Below are positions 46,591 to 56,503 of a stretch of 64,000 nucleotides of DNA, in pieces. Location of the stretch: assembly GCF_014639535.1 (NCBI RefSeq), contig NZ_BMGA01000001.1, positions 1,054,001-1,118,000 of the forward strand, written 5' to 3'. Source of the stretch: Flavobacterium palustre (GTDB taxonomy: Bacteria; Bacteroidota; Bacteroidia; Flavobacteriales; Flavobacteriaceae). A program made the position numbers and the translations under genes. Below the pieces are notes generated by a model. It was not told where the DNA came from, searched no databases, and saw only the letters and a program-made list of their open reading frames with translations. Within the stretch, counting starts at the first letter, position 1, and each line of letters begins with the position of its first letter.

Positions 46591-47883
46591 TCAAGCATTC
46601 ATTAAATGTTCAATTTCTTCCACTTCAATAGGAATGTTTTTCATCAAATTAAATGGTTCTCCTTTTTCCTGAATAACAACGTTGTCTTCCAGTCGGATTC
46701 CGAAACCTTCTTCGGGAATGTAGATTCCGGGTTCTACGGTAAAGACCATATTAGCTTGCATTGGTTCGGTCAGAATGCCGTAATCGTGGGTATCGAGTCC
46801 CATGTGGTGTGAAGTGCCGTGCATGAAATATTTTTTATAGGCTGGCCATTCCGGGTTTTCGTTTTGTACATCGGCTTTGTCCAATAATCCTAAACCAAGT
46901 AATTCCGAACTCATGATTTTACCAACTTCGGCTTGGTATTGTTTCCAGAGTGTTCCCGGAGTCAGCATTTTAGTAGCTTCGTTTTTTACTCTTAAAACTG
47001 CGTTGTAAACCGCTTTTTGTCTTTCGGAATAACGACCGGAAACTGGAATGGTTCGGGTTAAATCACTGGAATAATTAGCGTATTCGGCTGCAACGTCCAG
47101 CAGAATCAAATCGCCGGCTTTGCATTGTTTGTTGTTTTCGATATAATGCAGTACGTTGGCATTGTTTCCTGAGGCAATAATAGGGGTGTAAGCAAAACCT
47201 TTGGAACGATTGCGAATAAACTCGTGGATGAATTCGGCTTCGATTTCGTATTCCATCACATTTGGTTTTACAAAAGAGAGGATTCTTCGAAAACCTTTTT
47301 CGGTAATATTGCAGGCGTGCTGAATCAAATCCAACTCTTCTTTTTCTTTAACAGAACGGAGTCGTTGCAAAATAGGATTGCTTTTTGCAACGGCGTGTGC
47401 CGGATATTTTTCTTTCCACCATTTCACAAAACGCGCCTCACGGGTTTCGGTTTCCACGTGCGAACGGTAATGTTCGTTGGTATTGATATAAATAGTATCG
47501 CAATAAGTCATTAGTTCGAACAGGACTTTTTCAAAATCCTGTAGCCAGTAAACCGTTTTTACGCCTGAAACGGTAAAAGCTTCGTCTTTGGTTAATTTAG
47601 CGCCTTCCCAAATAGCGATGAGTTCGCTGGTTTCTTTCAGGAATAAGATTTCTTTTTGGTGTTCGTAAGGAGCATCAGGGAAAAGGAGTAAAATACTTTC
47701 TTCCTGATCGATTCCGCTTAAATAAAAAATATCACGGTGTTGCGCAAAAGGCAAAGTGCTGTCGGCACTAACGGGATAAATATCATTGGAATTAAAAACA
47801 GCCAGACTATTAGGCTTCATTTGAGCCGTGAATTTGCTACGGTTTTTTATGAATAAATGGCGATCAATCGGATGGTATTTCAT
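46591..47883 (-). CDS. pepP: Xaa-Pro aminopeptidase
   Basis: The 430-residue protein has the creatinase-like N-terminal domain (about 1-165) and the pita-bread metallopeptidase domain (about 170-425). Five metal ligands are visible: LLDVAAEY, SSDLTRT, MHGTSHHMGLDTHD, FTVEPGIYIPEEG and IRLEDN. It releases the N-terminal residue before proline in the cytoplasm. There is no signal peptide. Two manganese or similar ions are expected. Its upstream region holds a long inverted repeat at 47948-48021. Confidence 0.93.
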   Translation of the reverse strand: MKYHPIDRHLFIKNRSKFTAQMKPNSLAVFNSNDIYPVSADSTLPFAQHRDIFYLSGIDQEESILLLFPDAPYEHQKEILFLKETSELIAIWEGAKLTKDEAFTVSGVKTVYWLQDFEKVLFELMTYCDTIYINTNEHYRSHVETETREARFVKWWKEKYPAHAVAKSNPILQRLRSVKEKEELDLIQHACNITEKGFRRILSFVKPNVMEYEIEAEFIHEFIRNRSKGFAYTPIIASGNNANVLHYIENNKQCKAGDLILLDVAAEYANYSSDLTRTIPVSGRYSERQKAVYNAVLRVKNEATKMLTPGTLWKQYQAEVGKIMSSELLGLGLLDKADVQNENPEWPAYKKYFMHGTSHHMGLDTHDYGILTEPMQANMVFTVEPGIYIPEEGFGIRLEDNVVIQEKGEPFNLMKNIPIEVEEIEHLMNA

Positions 47884-47947
47884 AGGAAAAAGTTTTTATT
47901 TGTATTATTTAAACTTTTAAAATACTATAATAGAAATAACCACAATC

Positions 47948-48021
47948 TTGTCATTCCGACGAAGGAGGAATCTCCGTTACGTAAGCAGTTTGATGAGATT
48001 CCTCCTTCGTCGGAATGACAA
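47948..48021. repeat. 27-bp perfect inverted repeat (dispersed palindromic element)
   Basis: The left arm 47948-47974 and the right arm 47995-48021 are perfect reverse complements over 27 bp around a 20-bp centre. The arm core is CATTCCGACGAAGGAGGAAT. It lies in the 205-bp gap between the HMG-CoA synthase stop and the pepP start, and the core sequence is of a type that recurs in many flavobacterial genomes. Confidence 0.85.
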
Positions 48022-48088
48022 ACTGAATGATAGATTATGGTTTTAAAATTTCAAAGTAATTTATGAGCTTAAATGTTTTTACACAAAT

Positions 48089-49456
48089 TTAATCAATCCA
48101 TTTGTAATAGCGTGCACCAATTAATGTCGGGATTTCTTTTTCGATTCGATCTAAAATCCATTCTTGTTTAGGAGCTTGAATACTTTGTTTTTGTTCTTTT
48201 TTATGCAATTTCTCGTAAGTGTCAAAATCAATTTCGAAGCTTTTTTCTAAAGTTTCAAAAAGCTTTGTATTTGCAATTGCTGATTTCCATTCGTCCTGAA
48301 TAATTCCTTCGAAAACTTTAGATTTAGATCCGCTTCCATAAGCCAGGAATCCAAAAGTGTTTCCTGAAATTTCTTTTTTCGAATCATAAAAATGTGCTAA
48401 AGTAGAAAGGAATCCCATGAAAATAGAACCGGTGTATAAGTTTCCGATTAATGAAGAAGCTAATTCAGCAGGCATTAATTTTTCTTCAACAAAATTTTTG
48501 TATTCCGAAGTTTTGCTGGTTTCTTTCAGTTTCGTTTGGTACTCGGCTGGAGTTTCTTCGCCTGAGATAATTGAATTTTCAGCATCCAAAGCATAAATTT
48601 CAGATAACATCCTACGACCTTGGAACGAATAAGGCAGGTGCATGATGATGCTGTTCCATGAATTATAAAGTGTAGTCGAAGTTTGTTTTAGTTTTTTGAA
48701 CGAGAAATAAGCATTTCGGGTTCTGTCCATATAACATTGGTTTGAATATTGTCCGTCAAAAACAGGCTGGTCTTTGTGGATTTCGATTTCAGCTTCTAAG
48801 TTTTCAAACCAAGATTCGTTGTTTGTATTTCCGCTAATTGCTTCTTTTGAAACTGTTCTAAAAGGTTTGAAAAAGTCAAAAACACCTTTGGTATTGGTCG
48901 CCCAGTGATTTTCGAAAGCAATAATTCTTGGGTTTGCTGTAATTAGCATGGCAACTGCTCCAGCTCCTTGTGTGTATTCGCCGGTAGAATTCAAATCGTA
49001 TTTAGCAAAATCGGTAGTTACTACAACGGCTTTTTTTGTTGGATTTAATTTGATGAAATCAAGACAGTTTTGCATCGCATCCACACCGCCAATACAGGCA
49101 AAGGTAAAATCAACTACATCACATTCGGCTAGCGTATTTTCTCCAAATTTTTGCTCCATCAAATCCACTAAATAAGATCCTATAGGTTTTGCGCTGTCTA
49201 TGGAACTTTCGGTTCCTACATAGATACGTGCAATTTCGTTTAAGTTAATTTGGTTGTCCTGAATTAACTTAGTAAGGGCATTTGCTGCAAAGACCACACT
49301 GTCCTGATGCGTATCGGGTAAAGTCATTTTGATTAATCCCAGACCTTTTTCCAGTTTTTCGGGTTCTATGTTTCTGGCTTCAGCCAATGTTTTTATAGGT
49401 AAATGTAGTTTAGCTACGTCAAATGAGAGTGCGTCAATTCCTGTTTTCATTGTCAT
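48089..49456 (-). CDS. Hydroxymethylglutaryl-CoA synthase-family protein
   Basis: I start this 455-residue protein at the ATG at 49456 (MTMKTGIDALSFD). An exact -7 box at 49470-49477 lies inside the longer frame that starts farther upstream. The thiolase-fold signature DFTFACIGGVDAMQN contains the nucleophilic Cys121. LPYSFQGRRM and FGFLAYGSGSKSKVFEG match the rest of the HMGS fold. The family condenses acetyl-CoA with acetoacetyl-CoA, the first mevalonate-pathway step. The gene stands alone, so a polyketide-type beta-branching role cannot be excluded, but the length and single-gene setting favour isoprenoid synthesis. Confidence 0.87.
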   Translation of the reverse strand: MTMKTGIDALSFDVAKLHLPIKTLAEARNIEPEKLEKGLGLIKMTLPDTHQDSVVFAANALTKLIQDNQINLNEIARIYVGTESSIDSAKPIGSYLVDLMEQKFGENTLAECDVVDFTFACIGGVDAMQNCLDFIKLNPTKKAVVVTTDFAKYDLNSTGEYTQGAGAVAMLITANPRIIAFENHWATNTKGVFDFFKPFRTVSKEAISGNTNNESWFENLEAEIEIHKDQPVFDGQYSNQCYMDRTRNAYFSFKKLKQTSTTLYNSWNSIIMHLPYSFQGRRMLSEIYALDAENSIISGEETPAEYQTKLKETSKTSEYKNFVEEKLMPAELASSLIGNLYTGSIFMGFLSTLAHFYDSKKEISGNTFGFLAYGSGSKSKVFEGIIQDEWKSAIANTKLFETLEKSFEIDFDTYEKLHKKEQKQSIQAPKQEWILDRIEKEIPTLIGARYYKWID

Positions 49457-49469
49457 TTTTTTGAATTCG

Positions 49470-49477
49470 CAAAGATA
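49470..49477 (-). promoter_or_regulatory. -7 box for the HMG-CoA synthase-family gene
   Basis: On the minus strand this reads TATCTTTG, an exact -7 consensus, 13 bp before the ATG at 49456. It sets the start of the gene. Confidence 0.6.
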
Positions 49478-49758
49478 AAATGACGCTTTGGAAAAGCCGT
49501 TTTTTTTAGTACACAAAATAGCTTGATTTTGTGTTTTTTGTTGATTTAAAAGTATTTGAATGTAAAAATTATTAAATGTATATTTTTTAGGCTTCTGAAT
49601 GCTAATAATTAATTTGTTTTTTGGGTCGATTTGTCGTTTTTTTATGAATTAAAATTGTTTAAAATGCTGTAAATCAATTTATTAAAATGTTATTTCTTGT
49701 TGAAAAACGCTGTTTTTAGTTAAAAACTTTATAACGTTTCTAAATAAGAACGAAAAGG
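49478..49758. other. Gap upstream of the sdh operon, no gene seen
   Basis: The stretch is very A/T-rich. Besides the two flanking promoters I see no reading frame, repeat or hairpin that stands out. Confidence 0.5.
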
Positions 49759-49789
49759 TTGTAGTTCGTTCCTAATTACTCTATTTTTG
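49759..49789 (+). promoter_or_regulatory. sdhCAB promoter
   Basis: TTG (49759-49761), a 20-bp gap and TATTTTTG (49782-49789) match both boxes of the vegetative promoter, 31 bp before the sdhC ATG. Confidence 0.75.
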
Positions 49790-49820
49790 TGTACTTTTTA
49801 AAACTATATTCTAAAATATT

Positions 49821-50486
49821 ATGGCAAAATCTGGATTATTGAAATCGTCAATAGCAAAAAAAGTAGCTATGGCACTTTCAGGACTTTTTTTGATGTTGTT
49901 CCTGGCACAGCATTTTTTAATTAATTTGACTTCGGTGATTAGTGCCGATGTGTTTAATTCGATTTCTCATTTCATGGGAACCAATCCTTTGGTTCAGTTT
50001 GTTATTCAACCTATTCTTATTGTAGGTGTTGTTTTTCACTTCATCATGGGATTTGTGTTGGATATCCAAAACAAAAAAGCAAGACCAATAGGATATGCAA
50101 GCTACAATGGCGCTGCAAATGCAAGTTGGGCTTCACGTAACATGATCATTTCAGGTTCTGTTATTTTGGCTTTCTTAGCGGTACATTTTTATGATTTCTG
50201 GGTTCCGGAAATGGTTTATAAATATGTAGAGTTTAATCCGGCTGATGAAACACGTTATTTTCATGAATTAGCTGAGAAATTTGTTAATCCTGTACGTACC
50301 GGATTGTATTCTTTGTCTTTTGTGTTGTTATCATTACACTTGCGTCACGGATTTAGTTCTTCTTTCCAATCTATTGGACAAAACAATAAATACACTAAAG
50401 GAATGAAGAATTTCGGATTATGGTTCTCTGTAATCGTTCCTTTAGGATTCGTGTTTATTGCATTATTTCATCATTTCAATCATTAA
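49821..50486 (+). CDS. sdhC: Succinate dehydrogenase cytochrome b subunit (single B-type anchor)
   Basis: The 221-residue protein has five hydrophobic segments (about 12-32, 60-85, 105-130, 155-180 and 195-218). Histidines in AQHFLINL, VFHFIMGF, AVHFYDFW and LHLRHGF sit in the helices, as in B-type anchors with two haems b. It anchors SdhAB and passes electrons to menaquinone. B-type enzymes have one fused anchor, so a missing sdhD is normal. The gene opens the sdhCAB operon. Confidence 0.95.
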   Translation: MAKSGLLKSSIAKKVAMALSGLFLMLFLAQHFLINLTSVISADVFNSISHFMGTNPLVQFVIQPILIVGVVFHFIMGFVLDIQNKKARPIGYASYNGAANASWASRNMIISGSVILAFLAVHFYDFWVPEMVYKYVEFNPADETRYFHELAEKFVNPVRTGLYSLSFVLLSLHLRHGFSSSFQSIGQNNKYTKGMKNFGLWFSVIVPLGFVFIALFHHFNH

Positions 50487-50498
50487 TATTCAATTATA

Positions 50499-52499
50499 AT
50501 GGCATTAGATTCAAAAATTCCACATGGTCCAATTGCGGACAAATGGACAAATTATAAAGATCATATTAATTTAGTAAACCCTGCTAACAAACGTAATTTA
50601 GATATTATTGTTGTTGGAACAGGATTAGCTGGAGGTTCTGCAGCTGCTACTTTAGCAGAATTAGGATATAACGTAAAAGCATTTTGTTTCCAGGATTCAC
50701 CACGTCGTGCGCACTCTATTGCGGCACAAGGGGGAATCAACGCAGCAAAAAATTATAAAGGAGACGGTGACTCAGTTTACAGATTGTTTTACGATACTGT
50801 AAAAGGAGGAGATTACCGTGCTCGTGAGGCTAACGTACACCGTTTAGCTGAAGTTTCTGCTAATATTATTGACCAATGTGTGGCTCAAGGGGTGCCATTG
50901 GCTCGTGAATATGGTGGATTATTGGATAACCGTTCTTTCGGAGGAACTTTGGTTTCCCGTACATTTTATGCACAAGGTCAAACAGGACAACAATTATTGT
51001 TAGGAGCTTATTCTGCAATGAACCGTCAAATTGGTCGTGGAAAAATCAAAATGTACAACCGTCATGAAATGCTTGAATTAGTAATTATCGACGGAAAAGC
51101 AAGAGGTATTATCGCTCGTAACTTAATTACCGGTGAAATCGAAAGACATTCAGCTCACGCAGTTGTTATTGGTTCAGGAGGTTACGGAAACGTATTCTTC
51201 TTGTCAACAAATGCAATGGGTTCTAATGCTACTGCAGCTTGGAAAATCCACAAAAAAGGAGCGTTCTTCGCAAACCCTTGTTATACTCAAATTCACCCAA
51301 CTTGTATCCCGGTTTCAGGAGATCACCAGTCAAAATTAACGTTGATGTCTGAGTCTCTTCGTAATGACGGACGTATTTGGGTTCCTGCAAAATTAGAAGA
51401 TGCACAGGCTATTCGTGAAGGAAAGAAAAAAGCAACTGATTTAGCTGAAGCTGACAGAGATTATTTCTTAGAAAGAAGATACCCTGCTTTTGGTAACTTA
51501 GTGCCTCGTGACGTAGCTTCTCGTGCTGCTAAAGAAAGATGTGATGCCGGTTTTGGTGTTAACAAAACAGGAGAAGCGGTTTACTTGGATTTTGCTGCGG
51601 CAATTCAACGTTATGGTACTGAAGCTGCTTATGTAAAAGGTTTAGATGCTAATGATAAAGCTTTGGTAACTAAATTAGGTACTGAAATTGTAAAAAGTAA
51701 ATACGGGAACTTGTTCCAAATGTATTATAAAATTGTAGACGAAGATCCGTATACAACTCCGATGATGATTTACCCTGCGGTTCACTATACAATGGGTGGT
51801 ACTTGGGTTGATTACAATTTGATGACTACAATTCCTGGATGTTTCTCAATTGGAGAGTCTAACTTCTCTGACCACGGAGCTAACCGTTTAGGAGCTTCTG
51901 CTTTGATGCAAGGTTTGGCTGACGGATACTTCGTATTGCCTTACACAATTGGAGATTATTTAGCTCCGGATATCAAAATGGGACCTATCTCTACAGACAG
52001 ACCTGAGTTTGAAGAAGCTGAGAAATCAGTAAAAGATTTGATTGCTAACTTTATCAATAATAAAGGAACGCATTCAGTTGATTATTTCCACAAAAAATTA
52101 GGTAAAATTATGTGGAATAAAGTAGGTATGGCTCGTAATGAAAAAGGCTTAACTGAAGCAATGGAAGAAATCGCTGCTTTACGTGAAGAGTTTTATAAAG
52201 ATGTAAAAGTACCTGGAACAGATAAAGAATTCAATCAGGAATTAGAAAAAGCAATTCGTGTTGCCGATTTCTTAGAATTAGGAGAGTTGTTTGCTAAAGA
52301 TGCTTTACACCGTAAAGAATCTTGTGGAGGTCATTTCCGTGAGGAATACCAAACTGAAGAAGGGGAAGCACTTCGTGATGATGATAACTTTGCTTATGTT
52401 GCTGCTTGGGAATACAAAGGAAAACCAAGTGATGCAGTGTTACACAAAGAACCATTGAATTACGAAAACATTAAACTAGTTCAACGTAGTTATAAATAG
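50499..52499 (+). CDS. sdhA: Succinate dehydrogenase flavoprotein subunit
   Basis: The 666-residue protein carries the FAD dinucleotide-binding motif [20 protein letters not shown] near residue 36. [16 protein letters not shown] covers the region of the covalent flavin attachment, with the His in RRAHS. The active-site blocks include [29 protein letters not shown], and [12 protein letters not shown]. It oxidises succinate to fumarate in the citric acid cycle. It starts 12 bp after sdhC. Confidence 0.98.
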   Translation: MALDSKIPHGPIADKWTNYKDHINLVNPANKRNLDIIVVGTGLAGGSAAATLAELGYNVKAFCFQDSPRRAHSIAAQGGINAAKNYKGDGDSVYRLFYDTVKGGDYRAREANVHRLAEVSANIIDQCVAQGVPLAREYGGLLDNRSFGGTLVSRTFYAQGQTGQQLLLGAYSAMNRQIGRGKIKMYNRHEMLELVIIDGKARGIIARNLITGEIERHSAHAVVIGSGGYGNVFFLSTNAMGSNATAAWKIHKKGAFFANPCYTQIHPTCIPVSGDHQSKLTLMSESLRNDGRIWVPAKLEDAQAIREGKKKATDLAEADRDYFLERRYPAFGNLVPRDVASRAAKERCDAGFGVNKTGEAVYLDFAAAIQRYGTEAAYVKGLDANDKALVTKLGTEIVKSKYGNLFQMYYKIVDEDPYTTPMMIYPAVHYTMGGTWVDYNLMTTIPGCFSIGESNFSDHGANRLGASALMQGLADGYFVLPYTIGDYLAPDIKMGPISTDRPEFEEAEKSVKDLIANFINNKGTHSVDYFHKKLGKIMWNKVGMARNEKGLTEAMEEIAALREEFYKDVKVPGTDKEFNQELEKAIRVADFLELGELFAKDALHRKESCGGHFREEYQTEEGEALRDDDNFAYVAAWEYKGKPSDAVLHKEPLNYENIKLVQRSYK

Positions 52500-52549
52500 T
52501 ATTTAGAAAAGTCTTGATACTTGTTTCTAATACTTAATACTTAGACAAA

Positions 52550-53296
52550 ATGAAACTTACATTAAAAATATGGCGTCAGAAAAACGCCCAGGATAAAGGG
52601 AAAATGGTTGATTATAAAATCGACGGAATTGAACCTGATATGTCATTCCTTGAAATGCTTGACGTATTCAACGAACAACAAATCAATGCTGGTGAAGAGC
52701 CGGTAGCTTTTGACCACGATTGTCGCGAGGGTATCTGCGGAATGTGTTCTTTATTTATCAATGGAGAAGCTCACGGACCGGACAGAGGAGTTACTACTTG
52801 TCAATTGCACATGCGTATGTTTAAAGATGGTGATACTATCACTATTGAGCCATTCCGTGCTGCTGCTTTCCCGGTTGTGAAAGACTTAGTTGTTGACAGA
52901 AGTTCTTTTGACAGAATCCAACACGCAGGAGGATTTATCTCGGTAAATACTTCAGGAAATACTATCGATGCTAATACGATTCCGGTAAACAAAAAAGACG
53001 CTGATGCTGCTTTTGATGCTGCAACTTGTATTGGTTGTGGAGCTTGTGTTGCAACTTGTAAAAACTCATCTGCAATGTTATTCGTTGCTGCAAAAGTTTC
53101 TCAATTTGCTTTATTGCCACAGGGTCAGGTAGAAGCTGTTGATCGTGTACTGAACATGGTAAGCCAAATGGATGATGAAGGATTTGGTAACTGTACTAAT
53201 ACAGGTGCTTGTGAAATCGAGTGTCCAAAAGGAATTTCTCTTGAAAACATTGCTCGTATGAACAGAGAGTATATGTCAGCTAGCTTGAAAGGATAA
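52550..53296 (+). CDS. sdhB: Succinate dehydrogenase iron-sulfur subunit
   Basis: The 248-residue protein carries electrons from SdhA to the membrane anchor. The [2Fe-2S] ligands are in [15 protein letters not shown] plus a later Cys in [22 protein letters not shown] and [16 protein letters not shown] supply the [4Fe-4S] and [3Fe-4S] cysteines. It lies 50 bp after sdhA and ends at a strong terminator. Confidence 0.97.
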   Translation: MKLTLKIWRQKNAQDKGKMVDYKIDGIEPDMSFLEMLDVFNEQQINAGEEPVAFDHDCREGICGMCSLFINGEAHGPDRGVTTCQLHMRMFKDGDTITIEPFRAAAFPVVKDLVVDRSSFDRIQHAGGFISVNTSGNTIDANTIPVNKKDADAAFDAATCIGCGACVATCKNSSAMLFVAAKVSQFALLPQGQVEAVDRVLNMVSQMDDEGFGNCTNTGACEIECPKGISLENIARMNREYMSASLKG

Positions 53297-53316
53297 TAAT
53301 TTTTTCAATATATTTT

Positions 53317-53350
53317 AAAAGCGCATTCATTGATTTGAATGCGCTTTTTT
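53317..53350 (+). terminator. Terminator of the sdhCAB operon
   Basis: A 13-bp perfect stem (53317-53329 with 53336-53348, core GCGCATTCA) with a 6-nt loop ends in T. Confidence 0.88.
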
Positions 53351-53389
53351 GTTGGAACAAACTTTGTGAATCTCTGCGGCAACTTTGTG

Positions 53390-53397
53390 TATCTTTG
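53390..53397 (+). promoter_or_regulatory. -7 box for the omega-amidase gene
   Basis: TATCTTTG is an exact -7 consensus, 17 bp before the ATG at 53415. A TTTG at 53363-53366 is 23 bp upstream. Confidence 0.6.
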
Positions 53398-53414
53398 TGT
53401 AATAACTTTTTCAT

Positions 53415-54179
53415 ATGAAAATAGCGCTTATTCAATCCGATTTAGTTTGGGAAAACCCAATAGCAAACCGAGTTCATTTCGAAGAAAAAATCAATGGAAT
53501 AAATGAGTCTGTTGGTTTAATTGTGCTTCCTGAAATGTTTTCTACAGGCTTTACTATGAATCCTGAGGCTGTTGCTGAAACCATGCAGGGCGAAACGGTG
53601 TTGTGGATGCAATCTTTGGCGAAAGCCAAAAACGTGGCTATAACGGGAAGTTTGGTTATTGAGGAATCAGGTAAATTTTATAACCGAATGTTGTTTGTAT
53701 TTCCTTCGGGAGAAATTCAGTTTTATGATAAAAGGCATTTGTTTACGTTGGCTGGTGAAGACAGAGTTTATACAGCGGGTAATCAGAAACTAATTGTGGA
53801 TTATCTGGGTTGGAAAATTTGCCTGATGGTTTGTTATGATTTGCGTTTTCCGGTCTTTTCCAGAAATGTAGAAAATTATGATTTGTTGTTGTATGTAGCT
53901 AGTTGGCCGGAAAAAAGAGTAAATGCCTGGGACGCATTGTTAAAAGCCCGTTCAATTGAAAATATGGCTTATACCATTGGTGTCAATAGAATTGGTTTGG
54001 ATAATAATGCGCATCATTATTCCGGACATTCTCAGTTGTTGGATTGTCTGGGCGATTATATAGTGGCTCCAACGGAGGAAGAAAATGTTTTTATAGCTGA
54101 ACTAGACCAACAAAAAATGCTTGATGCCAGACAAAAACTCGGCTTTTTGAATGATAGCGATGCTTTTCAGCTGCTTTAA
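53415..54179 (+). CDS. Omega-amidase (YafV-like nitrilase superfamily)
   Basis: The 254-residue protein has the nitrilase triad Glu40 (LPEMFSTGF), Lys106 (YDKRHLF) and Cys140 (MVCYDLRFPVFSRN). The long match MVCYDLRFP and the size fit the YafV/omega-amidase branch, which turns 2-oxoglutaramate and 2-oxosuccinamate, by-products of glutamine and asparagine transamination, into 2-oxo acids and ammonia. That substrate is inferred from the family. It ends by overlapping the stop of the opposing lipoprotein gene. Confidence 0.9.
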   Translation: MKIALIQSDLVWENPIANRVHFEEKINGINESVGLIVLPEMFSTGFTMNPEAVAETMQGETVLWMQSLAKAKNVAITGSLVIEESGKFYNRMLFVFPSGEIQFYDKRHLFTLAGEDRVYTAGNQKLIVDYLGWKICLMVCYDLRFPVFSRNVENYDLLLYVASWPEKRVNAWDALLKARSIENMAYTIGVNRIGLDNNAHHYSGHSQLLDCLGDYIVAPTEEENVFIAELDQQKMLDARQKLGFLNDSDAFQLL

Positions 54180-55840
54180 TATTGTTTTTTCTTCTTTTTT
54201 AAGTCCTTTTTTTCGATTGGAGGAGGCGTGTAAGGGATGCTTAAATCGAAAGTTTGTTCTACGTCCCAATTGCTTCTTACGTCAATTTCTCCCGAAAAAT
54301 AAATAACTTCTTCGGCGTATTTTTTTTCTAAATAATTTCCGGGATCGTATTGATTATTTTTATTAGTGTCGTAAATAGCACGAAGAGTGAATTTAGCTGG
54401 ATCTAAGAGCTTGAAATCTATTGTGGTGTCTTTTTCAAGGTATTCACTGGTAACAACTTCTCCGCTTGACTTTAATAATTCCAGAATTACAGGGAATGAT
54501 TTTACGTTTTCCAGTTTTACTTTTAGGTTTCCGTATTGCTCTAATTCTTTAGTGCTGATTTGGTAACTTAAGGTATCGTTTGTGTGTTCGTAAAAATCAG
54601 TTAATGCACCTGGCAGAATGGTGAAGTTGTACTTTTTAGCAGGCTCTTTTTTGAAATCCAAATATAATTTTTGGTTGAATTCGTCATAGTTTTTGGTGAA
54701 TTTGATTGCGGTAGAATCGCCGTCAATCAATTTAATTTTTGTTTCGTCAAACTGAACTAAAGGAGTTGATGATTCTATTGCAAAAACATCTTTAAAACTC
54801 ACCGGATTTATTGCATTAATGCTTAGACTGTCTTTTTTAGGGCTTCTGATTTTAAGGCTAAATTCTTTCTCGTATTGATTGTGGCTGATGGCTACTTTTA
54901 AAGAATCGGTTTTGATGGGTTTGTACCAAATTTGGAGCGAATCTTTTTTTGGCATTTTAGTAACAATGCTAGCCAGTATTTCGTTGTTGTTTTTTAAGCT
55001 GATTTGAGGTTTTACTTTGGCTTTAGAAAGATCACCTTCGTATCCCATTAAGAGTCGGTTTGCAGTTTCCTGTGTGGGTTTGAATGCTTTAAAAGGGATG
55101 TTTTCCTGAAACAATTCTATTTCGAAAACAGTATCGTTTGGGATAGTTATAAAATCTTTTATGAATCCTATTTTCTCCGTCTTAGGGTCGAATTTATTAT
55201 TTTTGTTAAGGTCTTTTAATGCCACCATGAAATACTTTCCTTCTTTAAGGTTTTCCAGGCGGAATGTTTTTAAACTATCTAAGGTGTTAGTGATGTATCT
55301 TGGGCTTTCTTTGTAAATTATCGAATCGTTAAAAGTATCGTTAGCTTCGTAGAGCATAACTGAAATAAAGGGTTCTGCCTCTTTTTCAAAAGCATATTTT
55401 ACTTTTCCGCTAAGTGCTAAAGAATCGATGTAGCTTCCGGTGGAAAAAACATATTTGAATTGGTTGAGCGGATTTCCTTCGTTGTTGTCGGTTATACTCT
55501 GCCCGAAATTAAAACTGTAGGTAGTGTTGGATTTGAGTGTGTCTTTTATTTTTATGGTAATGTATTTGCTTGCTGTTGTTGGAATAATCAACGGTTCGTA
55601 TTTCATGGGTGGCGAAATCACTAATTGTTTGCTTATGCCTTTAAGAATTACAATTTCGTCAAATTCTAATTTGATTTGTTTTTCGTTAAAATTACTGCTG
55701 AAATTCTTTGGGAAACTCGTTCTTAGACCAGGTGGGATAGTGTCTTTTAATCCGCCGGTAATAGAACCTCTTTTGGCACAACTTACTATAGTGATTAGTA
55801 ATATAATTATCGAAATATATTTTAGTTTGTTTTTCAACAT
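54176..55840 (-). CDS. Ig-like-domain lipoprotein
   Basis: The 554-residue protein has lipobox IVSC (Cys21) followed by an Ig-like (Big_5-type) domain, about 30-135, with GLKDTIPPGLRTSFPKNFSS. Beta-rich domains follow, with calcium-type motifs such as DLNKNNKFDPKTEKIGF and DTNKNNQYDPGNY. The C-terminus is very basic. Such proteins are common outer-membrane lipoproteins of flavobacteria, without known function. Its stop overlaps that of the omega-amidase gene, so neither gene has a separate terminator. Confidence 0.85.
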   Translation of the reverse strand: MLKNKLKYISIIILLITIVSCAKRGSITGGLKDTIPPGLRTSFPKNFSSNFNEKQIKLEFDEIVILKGISKQLVISPPMKYEPLIIPTTASKYITIKIKDTLKSNTTYSFNFGQSITDNNEGNPLNQFKYVFSTGSYIDSLALSGKVKYAFEKEAEPFISVMLYEANDTFNDSIIYKESPRYITNTLDSLKTFRLENLKEGKYFMVALKDLNKNNKFDPKTEKIGFIKDFITIPNDTVFEIELFQENIPFKAFKPTQETANRLLMGYEGDLSKAKVKPQISLKNNNEILASIVTKMPKKDSLQIWYKPIKTDSLKVAISHNQYEKEFSLKIRSPKKDSLSINAINPVSFKDVFAIESSTPLVQFDETKIKLIDGDSTAIKFTKNYDEFNQKLYLDFKKEPAKKYNFTILPGALTDFYEHTNDTLSYQISTKELEQYGNLKVKLENVKSFPVILELLKSSGEVVTSEYLEKDTTIDFKLLDPAKFTLRAIYDTNKNNQYDPGNYLEKKYAEEVIYFSGEIDVRSNWDVEQTFDLSIPYTPPPIEKKDLKKKKKQY

Positions 55841-55973
55841 GTAATTTAAAATTTAGAAATACAAAATAACGATTATAATTATTGGAATTAAAACTTTTTA
55901 GGGAATTATTAAGGGAGTATAAGTATCTTTAAAATTAGTTTAGAAGTTTGTGTGATTTAAAATCTGGAATTTT

Positions 55974-56375
55974 ATGAAAAAAATGGATCATATAGGAATT
56001 GCAGTAAAGGATATGGATTTTTCGAATGCTTTGTTTGAAAAATTGTTGGGAGTTTCTCCTTATAAATTGGAAGAAGTGGAAAGCGAAAACGTGCTGACTT
56101 CTTTTTTTAAAACAGATACTAATAAGATAGAACTTTTGTCAGCAATAAATCCGGAAAGTCCAATTGCGAAATTCATAGAGAAAAAAGGGGAAGGAATTCA
56201 TCACATTGCTTTTGAGGTTGAAAATATTCAGGATGAAATTCAAAGATTAAAAGCAGAAGGTTTTGTTGTTTTGGATGAAATTCCAAAAAAAGGAGCAGAT
56301 AATAAGTGGGTTGTCTTTTTGCATCCTAAAAGTACTAATGGGGTTTTAATAGAATTATGTCAAAGTGTAAAATAA
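55974..56375 (+). CDS. mce: Methylmalonyl-CoA epimerase (VOC fold)
   Basis: The 133-residue protein has a paired beta-alpha-beta fold. Metal ligands are the expected His in MDHIGIAV, Glu in IELLSA, His in IHHIAFEV and Glu in LIELCQ. It interconverts R- and S-methylmalonyl-CoA in propionate or succinate metabolism. The ATG at the fourth codon is an alternative start that fits the family better. A one-mismatch -7 box TATCTTTA lies at 55924-55931. The mutase genes are not in this window. Confidence 0.92.
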   Translation: MKKMDHIGIAVKDMDFSNALFEKLLGVSPYKLEEVESENVLTSFFKTDTNKIELLSAINPESPIAKFIEKKGEGIHHIAFEVENIQDEIQRLKAEGFVVLDEIPKKGADNKWVVFLHPKSTNGVLIELCQSVK

Positions 56376-56458
56376 GCTGCTAGTGTTTTAATTATCAGTT
56401 TGTTTTTTGTTTAAGTTGTTTTGGTGTTTAATTGTACTGAAAAACTAAGTTAAAAATA

Positions 56459-56490
56459 TTTGGAACAACCAAAAAATAGTAGTAATATTG
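56459..56490 (+). promoter_or_regulatory. tRNA gene promoter
   Basis: TTTG (56459-56462), a 20-bp gap and TAATATTG (56483-56490) match the vegetative promoter with one mismatch in the -7 box. The transcript should begin about 10 bp before the tRNA. Confidence 0.55.
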
Positions 56491-56503
56491 CAAACTCTTA
56501 ACC

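Noticed and set aside
49457-49516. Longer N-terminus for the HMG-CoA synthase-family protein
   Set aside because: It would run through an exact -7 promoter box, and the product lacks family similarity before MTMKTG.
49821-53296. Missing sdhD
   Set aside because: B-type succinate dehydrogenases of Bacteroidota have one five-helix anchor, so nothing is missing.
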